Shown: positions 1 to 9,190, counted from the first letter of the stretch. The stretch: DNA of 48,831 nucleotides from CAYJAD01 sp964372165 (GCA_964372165.1 CAYJPT010000003.1:1-48831), one strand, 5' to 3'. Numbers and translations are program-made. The notes: a model not told the origin generated them from the sequence alone.

Positions 1-255
1 TATCTTGATAGCGAGGAAATGATAGTCGAATACCTTTCCGCTTGCCTTGAAGACAGCAATCCAGACCTTTTTCTTGTGGCACTTGGTAACGTGGCAAAAT
101 CAAGAGGCATGACACAACTTGCCAAAGATACTGGCCTTAGCCGTGAAAGCCTCTATAAAACATTCTCCCAGGGCACAAAGCCACGCTTTGAAACTATACT
201 TAAAATCTCTCGTGCCCTTGGTGTGCCGCTGAGTGTTACTACGGGGGAGTGGTAA
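1..255 (+). CDS. HigA-type antidote / XRE DNA-binding protein, 5' end outside window
   Basis: Putative addiction-module antidote of the HTH family that pairs with HigB/RelE-like toxins. The reading frame stays open upstream of the first ATG (position 19), and the extra residues YLDSEE fit the usual start of this family, so the gene probably begins before the window. The helix-turn-helix lies at about residues 33-75 of the visible part (GMTQLAKDTGLSRESLYK, then a region ending in RALGVPLSV). No toxin gene is visible; it would lie to the left. The gene belongs to the mobile-element margin beside the secretion locus. Family assignment is confident; an actual toxin-antitoxin role is inferred. Confidence 0.75.
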   Translation, partial: YLDSEEMIVEYLSACLEDSNPDLFLVALGNVAKSRGMTQLAKDTGLSRESLYKTFSQGTKPRFETILKISRALGVPLSVTTGEW

Positions 256-260
256 CAAGC

Positions 261-380
261 TTAAAGCTTAAAAACATCCTTCAACTTCACTCCATATGCC
301 TCTGCTAGCCTAGCAATATTAATCAAGCTTAAGTTGCGCTTACAGCGTTCAGTATCGCTTAAAGTAGATGGTTTAAGTGT
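261..380 (-). pseudogene. C-terminal fragment of an XRE-family HTH regulator
   Basis: Read on the minus strand, the frame gives LKPSTLSDTERCKRN followed by LSLINIARLAEAYGVKLKDV and ends FKL-stop. This is the second half of an XRE helix-turn-helix (recognition helix plus the closing hydrophobic helix). The same frame hits a stop at 381-383 and no N-terminal half or start is found, so it is a remnant. It is convergent with the antidote gene on its left. Confidence 0.55.
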
Positions 381-528
381 TTAATGGCCATAGACTGCCG
401 ACCTAATTAACTATTTCAATACTTTGCGAGTGATAGATATAATTTTTAAGTTTTATGAAAATAGCAGAATACCCCATAAGCCTTTAACCAAGGTTATGAG
501 GTATTTTAAATAAGCTCTGATAGAGTCG

Positions 529-840
529 CTATTGTATTATAAGATTTTTAATAACTGTGTCGGCATCTTTTCCACGCAACTCATTAAGTGGTCGTCCGCA
601 CAACTCACGACAAACTTCATCCGGATCATGGCCTTGTTATTGGCATTTATCTTGAATTAGAGCCATTTGTTTTTCCGCAACTGGCCTCATGCCACCACCA
701 TTGTGTTTTGTTTTATCCATTTGATGTGCTGGAGCTGGAGTAGCACTTGGTGGCCGCGCATGTGAATGAGACGTAGAAAATGGATAGCGTTGATTGAGGT
801 GTAGGTTTTGTAAAGCATTTTTTCTTGCAAGCTCAATCAG
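529..840 (-). pseudogene. Remnant of a phage/plasmid protein C-terminal region, interrupted by a stop
   Basis: On the minus strand this reads in the same frame as the phosphoesterase gene ending at 841, directly after its TAA stop. It gives a His/Pro-rich linker, then GMRPVAEKQMALIQDKC, an in-frame TAA at about 642-644, then GHDPDEVCRELCGRPLNELR and KDADTVIKNL before a stop. The pattern PVAEKQMALI...ELCGRPLNELRGKDAD resembles the small helical C-terminal domain found on phage single-strand annealing or binding proteins; this similarity is from memory. With two in-frame stops and no start it is a decayed gene. Positions 381-528 hold nothing I can identify. Confidence 0.35.
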
Positions 841-1833
841 TTACTCAGTATTCGGGGTTTCGCTAGTATGAGCATAAGCAGTATCAAAGTCAGTATGACT
901 AGAGATGCTTGCACTTGTCTGGTAATATGATAAAATCGTTTTTTCGTGTATTTGATTTATTTGCAAATTTTGCGGCAGTTCGGTGACCAAAGTATCAAGC
1001 TCAATTAACCAATCAGCAATACTTTTTTCACATTCCTTCCATGAAAATTTTCCTGCCTTGATTTTTATTAAGTAGTCTGCCTCACTAAGCGGAAATATAA
1101 GCTGTTTTGTTTGGGCTAGCTCTTTTATTTGCAATATACAGCGCATGGCATGGGATATGTCTTTCCAGTCAACATTTTCATTTTTCTCAGCTTGGATTGC
1201 CCGTGCACCATATTTGTTATACGAGGTCTCAATTCTTGTAATTACCTCTGAAATCATAATTTTTTCATGAAAACCAGATCCTAAAATGTATAGAATACTT
1301 GCTCCTTGATTATCCAGTTTGTCAAAGCAAAGTTTTTCATCAAAAAACAAGCCTTTAATATGTGGTATCAATACCTTAAATTGATCTTGATCGGATACTT
1401 TTTTCTTATCCAAGGAATTTTTTACATAACCATAAATTGATTTAAGCAGACGGATTGCACCTTCTTCTTGTCCATTCCAAATCCAAAAAGGGTAATGTGA
1501 CAAGACAAACATTTGCTTTTTCCCATCAATTTCATAGTGAAAATGATAATAATCCTTAACCCATTCAAAATGATTGTGTTGAAATGTTGATTTTTTTACA
1601 AATTTATCATGGTTGCCTCTAACGAAGAACTCCTTACCATTCAGCTTAGATAAAACTTCATTGGCTACCATAGAGCATTTAAATGTAAAGTTTCCAAGGA
1701 TATAGATTTCATCATGTTCCTTAACTGTAGCATTCCAATTTTTTATTTGTAAGTCAAAAACATTTGCAGGTCTATTGCAGTATTGCAAAATGTTATCATG
1801 ATTGAAATGAAGATCTGACGTAAAGTAAATCAC
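841..1833 (-). CDS. Phage-type metallophosphoesterase joined to an RlaP-like nucleotidyltransferase C-terminus, probably degenerate
   Basis: 330 residues. The N-terminal ~150 residues are a calcineurin-like phosphoesterase (TSDLHFNHDNI, GNHD, LSHYPFWIWNG). Three metal ligands look lost: the usual GDFTF reads LGNFTF (Asp to Asn), and the C-terminal GHxH motif reads YGYVKN (His to Tyr and His to Lys). The C-terminal ~130 residues (YGARAIQAE, then DWKDISHAMRCILQIKELAQ and SEADYLIKIKAGKFSWKE) resemble the second half of RlaP-type nucleotidyltransferases, but the GS-DxD catalytic half is missing. I infer a fusion made by deletion between two neighbouring genes and no phosphoesterase activity. The start is the only ATG fitting the motif spacing, and upstream DNA is very AT-rich. 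Confidence 0.6.
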   Translation of the reverse strand: MIYFTSDLHFNHDNILQYCNRPANVFDLQIKNWNATVKEHDEIYILGNFTFKCSMVANEVLSKLNGKEFFVRGNHDKFVKKSTFQHNHFEWVKDYYHFHYEIDGKKQMFVLSHYPFWIWNGQEEGAIRLLKSIYGYVKNSLDKKKVSDQDQFKVLIPHIKGLFFDEKLCFDKLDNQGASILYILGSGFHEKIMISEVITRIETSYNKYGARAIQAEKNENVDWKDISHAMRCILQIKELAQTKQLIFPLSEADYLIKIKAGKFSWKECEKSIADWLIELDTLVTELPQNLQINQIHEKTILSYYQTSASISSHTDFDTAYAHTSETPNTE

Positions 1834-2026
1834 TTTTATCTTTCATCCTTTAATTTGTGTGTTTTGATATAAAGATTTAATATATAAAAACAATTAAGTT
1901 TTAATGAACCTTAGTACAACCATTTTTTGCATTCTATTCCCGATACAATTGTCTACACAAAAAACTGCCCTTGTTCTATAGGTTTGTTAATTCATATTAC
2001 TAACTTTTAACTTAAACGTAATCATG

Positions 2027-2843
2027 TTACCTTACCAATTTCTCAGCTAGAACAAGAGCATCCACAGGCCAGAATACTTCTGGTCGTGGGCGCTTCACGC
2101 TTGCTTTATTTTCATCAGGACGACAACTTAACACAGCCTCAGCCCATTGCGTGGGTATTGCTTCTCTACCATACACAGCGCCGAGTAAAGCACCGCATAT
2201 AGCTGCGTTAGTGTCTGCGTCACCACCTTGCATGACTGTGTTTACTACACCCTCAGCTAAAGTTTTGGCGTTAACAAGTTGATAAAGAGCATTTTGAAAG
2301 GCTATTAAAACCCAGCCTTGTAACTACACGTAATCTTTGGGTGGCAAGTTGGAAGAATTTTTTAATAATATCTGTAATTGAGGCATCAACAACTAACTTA
2401 TTAGTCCATTATGCCACTTTATTTAGGCTATGCTTTGCACCAAAAATACCAAGAGGAGTAATACGCATCAAGGCTCCGTTTGCCTGACTTGTAGCATCTG
2501 GTTGCCCACTTAAACCTCTGGCAATTGCCATACCACAGTCAAAAGGTTTGCTACTTAGCCAATATTGATATTCCTGTAATGCATATGCTGGATTATAGGT
2601 TTCTTCTCTAATCAACAGTCGTGTAAGTAAAAGGGCCATTTCGGAATCATCAGTAGGCTGACCAGCAAGGGTATTCCATGTGCCACCGTTAACAATCTCT
2701 CGGACACCATCGGGATATACTTGTAATATTTGCTTGGCAGTCTTAAACTCTACAAGGCTACCTAAGGCATCACCTACAAGTTGCCCTAGAAGGCAACCTT
2801 GAGCACGCGATATAGTGTTTACATCCATAGCTATTAACCTCAA
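2027..2843 (-). pseudogene. Frameshifted ADP-ribosylglycohydrolase (DraG family)
   Basis: Hydrolases of this family (PF03747) remove ADP-ribose from proteins or small molecules using two Mg ions. The N-terminal part (2409-2843) has GCLLGQLVGDALGSLVEF and PTDDSEMALLLTRLL, and the C-terminal part (2027-2233) has QGGDADTNAAICGALLGAVY, which are the metal-binding motifs of the family. The two halves are in different frames. The 2234-2408 stretch carries a stop after KVA and a frameshift, with AFQNALYQLVNAK and TLAEGVVNTV readable just before the C-terminal part. The combined length is a little below the normal ~300 residues, so a short deletion is also likely. Not functional as it stands. Confidence 0.8.
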
Positions 2844-3037
2844 ATTGGTAGTTTTATAATCTTCATTATAGTTATTATTGTTAAATGTATAAACAGCGGT
2901 TTGCTAACGCATCCTTTTGAAATGCAGAAAGCACACCTAAATGAATCAGAAAATGTTGTGTACTTTGGATCGTTGGAAATCAAAGTTGCTCTTTAATTAC
3001 TTCCCTTTTCCCTCTGCATAGCAAAATCATGGTAAAA

Positions 3038-3316
3038 TCATGCAAAACAAGCTTCAAAATGCTTACTGTCGCCATGTTGCTCTTTAACGTTGATAACTCT
3101 AGGGTCTATCAGGTGACCACCAATAGGCTTCTCTCTGCTAAGCTTAAGTAGAAGGTTATAGTTGAAGTTTTGAAGATGTTGATTGCTTGGGGTGACACTG
3201 CCATCTTGAGGAAAGTGTAAGTCAAACCTTAATTGCAATACCTTCGAGTGCTTTTGTAACATGTCACTTGGTGAAGAACCCCCATAACTTGAATTAGCGG
3301 GGCAAATGACAGACAC
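3038..3316 (-). pseudogene. Fragment of an inovirus Gp2 / YagK-YfjJ-like protein
   Basis: 92-residue frame. The segment VLQLRFDLHFPQDGSVTPSN, then PIGGHLIDPRVINVKEQHGD, follows the pattern of the inovirus Gp2 / YagK-YfjJ C-terminal domain (RxDLHxP...VREQ...HYHxxL). Where HYHLxL is expected the frame runs into HFEACFA and stops, so the C-terminal half is lost. It lies just beyond a tRNA 3'-end remnant, as expected for an element integrated at a tRNA gene. Family recognition is moderate. Confidence 0.4.
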
Positions 3317-3323
3317 ACTAAAA

Positions 3324-3353
3324 AAGGACTTAAAGATTTATATCTAAGTCCTT
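3324..3353 (-). terminator. Rho-independent terminator of the tRNA remnant
   Basis: Read on the minus strand: stem AAGGACTTA / TAAGTCCTT with an inner GAT/ATC extension, followed at once by TTTTTT. It lies immediately after the tRNA-like 3' end, where a tRNA gene terminator is expected. Confidence 0.7.
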
Positions 3354-3361
3354 GAAATTCT

Positions 3362-3410
3362 TGGTGGAGGTGGAGGGATGAACCAACGGCCTCTTGAATG
3401 TCATGCTCTG
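3362..3410 (-). tRNA. 3' half of a tRNA gene (Ala-like), remnant / attachment site
   Basis: The minus strand shows an anticodon-arm half (CATTCAAGAGG), a T-arm with GTTGGTTC, an acceptor strand and an encoded CCA end (CACCTCCACCA). The layout matches the 3' half of bacterial tRNA-Ala genes. No 5' half is found upstream (3411-3460 is plain AT-rich DNA), so this is not a functional tRNA. The 3' ends of tRNA genes are common integration sites. I infer an old att site bordering the decayed element at 1-3,316. Positions 3,411-3,634 hold nothing recognisable. Confidence 0.45.
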
Positions 3411-3634
3411 TAAATATGCTAAAAATAAAAACAACTTACATAAAATGAGCATCTAAAATAATCAACTAAAACAAATAATTATAACAAACAAAAAACTAAA
3501 GTCGTCTGCCATTTCAACGCTTTTTACCCCAAGCGTATGGTGTATATAGCGTGCATGCGGTATATGATTTCAAGTATTTACGAATTGCAAAAAATGTTTT
3601 GGGTCATATTTGGGTTATGGGAATTGTAATCTTG

Positions 3635-4924
3635 TTAATCAATATTCATACGTAAAAGTTTTTTACGCAAGCCTTCGCGGGTAATGCCTAATAAGTTTGC
3701 TGTTTTGGTACGATTACCATTGGTTTTATCTAAGGCTTTTAGTATGCATGCGCGCTCAATTTCGTATAGATTAAGAGTTTGAGTTAAATCATCATCAACA
3801 TTTGCAGCTTGGCATTCAGTGATTTCTAGCGCTTGAGGCTTTGGTTCTAATTGCTTAATATTGCAGCAGTCTATAATTTTTTTGGACAGGCTTTGCACAT
3901 TAATCTTTTCATCAAGGGCAAGCACTACAGCTCTTTCCATTTCATTGTTAAGTTCACGCACATTGCCAGGCCATGAGTATTGCATAAGAGCTTCACGCGC
4001 TCTTGGCAGTAGAATTAGCCTTTGTTGTTTCATTTGGGCACAGTGATTTTGTAGAAATTGTGTGGCGAGTAAAACAATATCTTCACCTCTTTCACGCAAA
4101 GGTGGGATATGAATTTCTGCAACGTTTAAGCGATAGTACAAGTCCATACGGAACTTTTTTTCTTGTACATTTTTTTCAATATTCATATTGGTTGCAGAAA
4201 TAATTTTTACATCAATGGGTATGGGCTTAGAACTTCCCACGCGCATAACTTCTTGCTCTTCTATGGCGCGTAGGAGTTTTGCTTGATGATTTAGCGGCAT
4301 ATCGCCAATTTCATCAAGAAAAAGTGTTCCGCCATTAGCCTCCTCAAATAAGCCCTTTTTGGCATTAACCCCGGTGGCAACGCCTTTTTCTATGCCAAAC
4401 ATTTCGCTTTCAAAAAGTGCGTCCGGTAGGGCACTGCAATTGACAGCCACAAAGGGTTTATTGCATCGATTTGAGCTAAAGTGAATAAATTTTGCAAATT
4501 TTTCTTTACCGGTACCGGTTTCACCTAAAAGCATGGTATGTACAGGGCGTCTAGCCACAGCTTTTGCAAATTTTACTGCTTCCTTTATGGCATCACTTTG
4601 CCCTATTATTGTTTTAGCTGTATTGCCTGATTGTACTATACCCAAAAGATTAGCATTTTGTGCTTCTATTTCTGTTTTAATGGCTTCAAGTTCGGCATTT
4701 TTTGTTGTTAATTCAGCGATAAGTCTATGGGTATGTTCTTCTCTAATATCAAGCTTAACAAGCATAAGCCCAAAGGCTTCTGCTAGGCGTGCAACTTCTA
4801 TGGGGGAGTTTTTTTGTATTGTATATGCATAGAGTTCTTCGCTAGAGACTTTGCGACCAAAGGCAATATCATCACAAAGCGGAATGATTTTTTCTAAAAT
4901 TTTTTTATATGCTGCCATGTCCAT
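3635..4924 (-). CDS. Sigma-54-dependent activator (AAA+ and Fis-type HTH), no receiver domain
   Basis: Bacterial enhancer-binding protein, 429 residues. Residues 1-100 are helical with a coiled coil (about 65-92) and carry no receiver, GAF or PAS domain that I recognise. The AAA+ domain spans about 105-345 with P-loop GETGTGKE (134-141), Walker B LFLDEIGD (201-208) and MDLYYRLN. The last ~45 residues are a Fis-type HTH (LNLYEIERACILKALDKTNG, then RTKTANLLGI). The sigma-54 contact loop, normally GAFTGA, reads GVATGV (181-186). The start chosen is the ATG at 4924, preceded by AGAAGG; the longer frame would run back into sctU. It is the last gene of the sctW-sctU operon and the obvious candidate to activate the four sigma-54-like promoters in this locus. 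Confidence 0.85.
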   Translation of the reverse strand: MDMAAYKKILEKIIPLCDDIAFGRKVSSEELYAYTIQKNSPIEVARLAEAFGLMLVKLDIREEHTHRLIAELTTKNAELEAIKTEIEAQNANLLGIVQSGNTAKTIIGQSDAIKEAVKFAKAVARRPVHTMLLGETGTGKEKFAKFIHFSSNRCNKPFVAVNCSALPDALFESEMFGIEKGVATGVNAKKGLFEEANGGTLFLDEIGDMPLNHQAKLLRAIEEQEVMRVGSSKPIPIDVKIISATNMNIEKNVQEKKFRMDLYYRLNVAEIHIPPLRERGEDIVLLATQFLQNHCAQMKQQRLILLPRAREALMQYSWPGNVRELNNEMERAVVLALDEKINVQSLSKKIIDCCNIKQLEPKPQALEITECQAANVDDDLTQTLNLYEIERACILKALDKTNGNRTKTANLLGITREGLRKKLLRMNID

Positions 4925-4955
4925 AATGTGCCTTCTTGTAAGTTTTAATAATATA

Positions 4956-5996
4956 TTATTTTTGTAACGACTGTACCCAACGCAAAACGTCGGCAACTGG
5001 TTTAATTAAATTGCTTGGAATATAGCTATTTTCTGTGCCGGTTGCAAAAAGCTCTCTAGCAAGTGGTGCATTGCGCATAATGGGTATGCCTTCCTCTTCT
5101 GCAACCTTAATGATGCGCTTTGCCAAATGCCCCTCACCCTTAGCCACAATAACTGGCAGTGGAGTTTTATCTTTTTCATAGTCAATAGCCACTGCAAAAT
5201 GTGTAGGATTTGTCACAATCACCTTCGCTTTTCTTACTCTACCCATGGAGTCTTGAGTAACCATTTCTCTAAGTAATTCTCTACGCTTACTTTTGATATG
5301 GGGGTCACCTTCCATATCTTTATATTCTTGCTTGATCTCATCCTTGGTCATCATATGATCCTTGGTGTATTTCCATTTTTGATACATAAAATCAAGAATG
5401 GCAATGCAAGCAAAGGCTCCAGTCACTAGCATAAGTAATTCACCAACAATCTTACCAAGTGTTGTCCAAAAATCAAATATACTTAAGGTTTCTAGCTGAA
5501 ATAAAATATGCATGTCTTTATTAAGTACATAGACAACCACTAAGCCAAGCACAACGACTTTGATGATATTTTTTAGAAATTCCACAAGGTTTTTCATGGA
5601 AAAAACCTTACTAAACCATTTGGAAGGATTCATATTTTCAAATTTTGGCTCTGCGGCTTTTGGTGCAAATAAAAAGCCTACCTGAGCAAGGTTTGCTACA
5701 AGTGCTAAAAACATTACATAGGCCACAAATGGCACCACCAATTTAAGAGTAATATCAATGGCCATTTCAGAAGCAGCACTTAATGATTTTGAAAAAGGTT
5801 GATGCATCACAAGCATTGGAAATTCAACTAGTTCAAGGAGCATCTTTAAAATATCTGGGCCCATTATGATGAAGTAAATTGTAATTCCAAGTACAGTAGC
5901 TACAGCAGGAATGTCTTGGCTTTTACAAATATCGCCTTTTTCACGTGCATCACGTAGGCGTTTGGGGGTGGGTTGTTCGGTTTTATCGCTACTCAT
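4956..5996 (-). CDS. sctU: SctU, export-gate autoprotease (YscU/FlhB family)
   Basis: Inner-membrane export protein that switches substrate class after self-cleavage. 346 residues, the normal length. It opens with the family signature SSDKTEQPTPKRLRDAREKG, then four hydrophobic segments (about 30-210), then a charged cytoplasmic domain. The cleavage motif NPTH begins at residue 263 inside KVIVTNPTHFAVAIDY. The gene overlaps sctT by an ATGA. All features point to a functional protein. Confidence 0.97.
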   Translation of the reverse strand: MSSDKTEQPTPKRLRDAREKGDICKSQDIPAVATVLGITIYFIIMGPDILKMLLELVEFPMLVMHQPFSKSLSAASEMAIDITLKLVVPFVAYVMFLALVANLAQVGFLFAPKAAEPKFENMNPSKWFSKVFSMKNLVEFLKNIIKVVVLGLVVVYVLNKDMHILFQLETLSIFDFWTTLGKIVGELLMLVTGAFACIAILDFMYQKWKYTKDHMMTKDEIKQEYKDMEGDPHIKSKRRELLREMVTQDSMGRVRKAKVIVTNPTHFAVAIDYEKDKTPLPVIVAKGEGHLAKRIIKVAEEEGIPIMRNAPLARELFATGTENSYIPSNLIKPVADVLRWVQSLQK

Positions 5997-6814
5997 ACAA
6001 ATCTCGATAACTCTTGTAATGTATTGATAATTTCTTGAAACATTGGTGTTATAAATTTCATGAACACAGCTAGGTAAAAAATAGCTAAAAAGGAAGCAAT
6101 GGCACTTTTAATGGGCATGGCAAGAACATATACATTCAATTGCGATGCAAAACGATTGATAAGCCCAAGTGATAAGTCAGCAAGGAAGCAAGCAAGCATA
6201 ATGGGGCCAGAATATATTGCAATCATTAGCATAACATTGGCAGCAAGCCCTGCAAAGAATAGTGGAAACTCAGGGCTAAATAACATTTTAACTGGCAAAA
6301 AAGATGTTACTGGCCAATATATATAGCTATTATATATGGTTTGTAACACCAGCATAAAGCCACCGGTTATAAAAAATACCATGACCAAACATTGGAAAAA
6401 TAGTGCACCAAAGGGGGAGATTTGATCACCTGATAAAATATCTGTCTCTTGAGCTTGATTGGCTCCGCGTTGATTATCAATAAAAATACCAACACCTTGC
6501 ACAGCCCAAAAGAGCATACCAATTAAAAGCCCAAACAATGTGCCAAGTAGGGTTTCTTTTATGATAATTAGACCATAACTTAGTGTACCCTCAAGAAAAC
6601 CAGTGACGGGGCTATGAATTAAATCATTTAAGATAACAGGATGTAAGATTGCATAAATTGCTATGGCTACAGATACGCGCACAGAACCTGTGATTACAGC
6701 TGAACCTAAAAACGGTGCAGTTTGTATAATCATAAATAAGCGTGGAACACCTAGCATAAGTGCTAAGATATTTTCTGCTATGTGTAGCTCGTTTGCAAGT
6801 AGTTCAAAGTTCAT
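5993..6814 (-). CDS. sctT: SctT, export-gate membrane protein (YscT/FliR family)
   Basis: 273-residue polytopic membrane protein of the core export gate, where it assembles with SctR and SctS into the helical pore. Hydrophobic segments run nearly throughout, with the family-type loop IFIDNQRGANQ and NRFASQLNVYVLAMPIK near the C-terminus. It overlaps sctS upstream and sctU downstream by four bases each (ATGA), indicating translational coupling. Confidence 0.95.
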   Translation of the reverse strand: MNFELLANELHIAENILALMLGVPRLFMIIQTAPFLGSAVITGSVRVSVAIAIYAILHPVILNDLIHSPVTGFLEGTLSYGLIIIKETLLGTLFGLLIGMLFWAVQGVGIFIDNQRGANQAQETDILSGDQISPFGALFFQCLVMVFFITGGFMLVLQTIYNSYIYWPVTSFLPVKMLFSPEFPLFFAGLAANVMLMIAIYSGPIMLACFLADLSLGLINRFASQLNVYVLAMPIKSAIASFLAIFYLAVFMKFITPMFQEIINTLQELSRFV

Positions 6815-7071
6815 ATGGTTGAAAATTGTATAAATACTTCACGACTAAAGCTTAAAAGCTCTGCACTAATCCAGCCACCTAGGATAAAAAAGGTTAAGAT
6901 TACACATAAAAGTTTTACCCCAAAAATCAGGGTTTGTTCTTGTAATTGAGTTACAGCTTGCACAAGGCTTAATAAAAGCCCTACAATTGAAGCAACTAAA
7001 ATAGCTGGTAATGACAAAATGAGAACAATATACAAGCATTGTGTTGCAAAATGTACGGCTATATTATCCAT
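6811..7071 (-). CDS. sctS: SctS, export-gate small membrane protein (YscS/FliQ family)
   Basis: 86 residues forming two transmembrane helices, the standard size. The first helix contains LYIVLILSLPAILVASIVGL, followed by the family motif LVQAVTQLQEQTL and a second helix LLCVILTFFILGGWI. GAGG lies just upstream of the ATG. It sits 28 bases after sctV and overlaps sctT. Confidence 0.96.
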   Translation of the reverse strand: MDNIAVHFATQCLYIVLILSLPAILVASIVGLLLSLVQAVTQLQEQTLIFGVKLLCVILTFFILGGWISAELLSFSREVFIQFSTI

Positions 7072-7099
7072 TACGTCCTCGATTATATTGTTGCATACT

Positions 7100-9190
7100 T
7101 TATAAGCTTATTCTACACACAGGCTGCACTGATATTTCAGGGGTTATTTCTTGGTAGGCAACCACTGGCAAGTCCACAAAATCTGCTTCAATAAGTTTAC
7201 GCACATAGCGGCGTATGTCCATGGAAACTATTAAGACAACACGCTGTGAACTTTGGAGGTTTGCACCAAGCTCATCCCTTAAAGTTTGTATAAATTGCTT
7301 GGTTACGTCAGGAGCTAAGGCAAGGAATGCACCGCTTGAAGTTTGGCGAATGGCTTTGCGGATCACTTCCTCAATATTGGGGTCAAGTATAACTACAGGC
7401 AGCATGTTATGCCCCTTAGAATACATATAACTAATTTGACGTTTTAGCGCGCCACGCACATATTCAGTTAGCATAATAGTTTCTTTTTCCTTAGGTGCCC
7501 ACTCAATGAGAGCTTCTAGTATGGCTCGCAAATTACGGATAGAAATTTGCTCTTGCACCAAACGCTGAAAAATTTCTGCTATGCGCTGTATGGGTAAAAG
7601 ACGTGTGGCCTCACGCACTAAGTCTGGAGAGTTTTCTTCCATCTTATCAAGTAGATATTTTGTTTCTTGCATGCCTAAAAATAGTGATGCATGCCTTGAT
7701 AAAAGCAAGGAGAGATGAAAAGCAAGCACCCGCGCATGGGTTAAATATGGTATATTTAGTCTATCTAAAACTTCGCCTTGTTTTTTATCAACCCATAAGG
7801 AGGTAATATCTGGTAAAAAATCCTTACCGCGCGTATAAGGTATGCCAAGAAGGTCAAGATTGTCCTCAGTATCGCGCACAAAAAGCATATCTTTTTCTAA
7901 AAGGCCACTGGAAAGAGGTATTTCATTGATATTTAATTCATAAGCAATGCCTTCAAGGCTTGAGTCTTCACGTAAGTTAATGCCGGGGAAGGGCACACCT
8001 AAGTCAAAATATAAAATACGCCTTAGGGTTATCAGTTCATCATTTAGGGTGGCGTAATCCATATGCTTGCCCATGGCGTCGGAAATATCAAGGATAATTG
8101 GTACTGTGGGTACAAATTCATCATGGGCAGAGGTTCTATGTCTGGCTTTTTGTTTAACTGCAGGCGCAAGAGCTGTAGCAAGGTCTTTTTTTGCGTCAGT
8201 TTCTTCTGGAACATCCTGAAGCTTTTTTAAGAGAATACCAAAGCCAACTATTAAAATTGCTATGGTAAAGAGTTGAATTTTTGGAAAGCCAGGAATAAGC
8301 GCAAATAAGAATATTAGCCCACCTGCCATGACCAAGGCCTTAGGCTGGGCAAAAAATTGTGCTCCAACTTGTGCGCCCACGTTGTCTGTGGTCTCGCCTG
8401 AGCGGGTAATAAGTATGCCTGCAGAAATAGACACAAGTAGCGACGGTATTTGTGATACTAAACCATCCCCAACTGTTAATATACCATAGGTTTGCAAGGC
8501 AACTTCGCTAGACATTCCATTTTGAGCCATACCAATAATTGTACCGCCAATAATGTTTACAACGGCAATAATCATACCGGCAATGCTATCACCCTTAACA
8601 AATTTCATGGCCCCATCCATAGCGCCATACATCTTGCTTTCTTGGCTTATTTTTTCGCGTCTAGCTTGTGCTTCTTCCATGCCAATAACGCCGGCACGCA
8701 TATCTGCATCAATGGACATTTGTTGCCCTGGCATGGCGTCAAGGGTGAAGCGTGCACCAACTTCGGCTACGCGCTCTGCACCCTTAGCAATAACTAAAAA
8801 CTGCACTATGGTTAAAATTAAAAATACCACAGCACCAACTACAAAATTACCCCCAAGGGCAAATTCACCAAAAATGAAAATAATTTCACCAGCATCTGCT
8901 TGCAACAAAATTAACCTTGTGGTGGCAATATTGAGTCCAAGCCTAAAGAGCGTTGTAAATAAAAGCATGGTGGGAAAAGATGAAAATTCAAGGGCATGGC
9001 GCACATACATGGACATCATAAGCATGAGGAATGATAGAGTTAAGTTCATGCCAATTAATGCGTCAATAATGGCAGTTGGCATGGGTAGAATCATAAGTGC
9101 TATGACTATAACCACTAAGCAAACCATGGTAATATCATTATGGCGCGTCACACCAGAAACAGCAGAATTAAGCTTAGATAAAATATTCAT
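7100..9190 (-). CDS. sctV: SctV, major export-gate protein (LcrD/FlhA family)
   Basis: 696 residues. The N-terminal half (about 20-340) holds some seven to eight membrane helices, including the conserved loop GAERVAEVGARFTLDAMPGQ and DADMRAGVIG. The C-terminal half is the cytoplasmic domain that forms the nonameric ring receiving substrate-chaperone complexes. The ATG overlaps the stop of sctY (ATGA). In Ysc-type systems the SctX-SctY pair binds SctV, and here the three genes are adjacent. Confidence 0.97.
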   Translation of the reverse strand: MNILSKLNSAVSGVTRHNDITMVCLVVIVIALMILPMPTAIIDALIGMNLTLSFLMLMMSMYVRHALEFSSFPTMLLFTTLFRLGLNIATTRLILLQADAGEIIFIFGEFALGGNFVVGAVVFLILTIVQFLVIAKGAERVAEVGARFTLDAMPGQQMSIDADMRAGVIGMEEAQARREKISQESKMYGAMDGAMKFVKGDSIAGMIIAVVNIIGGTIIGMAQNGMSSEVALQTYGILTVGDGLVSQIPSLLVSISAGILITRSGETTDNVGAQVGAQFFAQPKALVMAGGLIFLFALIPGFPKIQLFTIAILIVGFGILLKKLQDVPEETDAKKDLATALAPAVKQKARHRTSAHDEFVPTVPIILDISDAMGKHMDYATLNDELITLRRILYFDLGVPFPGINLREDSSLEGIAYELNINEIPLSSGLLEKDMLFVRDTEDNLDLLGIPYTRGKDFLPDITSLWVDKKQGEVLDRLNIPYLTHARVLAFHLSLLLSRHASLFLGMQETKYLLDKMEENSPDLVREATRLLPIQRIAEIFQRLVQEQISIRNLRAILEALIEWAPKEKETIMLTEYVRGALKRQISYMYSKGHNMLPVVILDPNIEEVIRKAIRQTSSGAFLALAPDVTKQFIQTLRDELGANLQSSQRVVLIVSMDIRRYVRKLIEADFVDLPVVAYQEITPEISVQPVCRISL

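Noticed and set aside
4925..4996. 24-residue N-terminal extension of the sigma-54 activator
   Set aside because: It overlaps the sctU stop region and has no ribosome site, while the ATG at 4924 has AGAAGG upstream.
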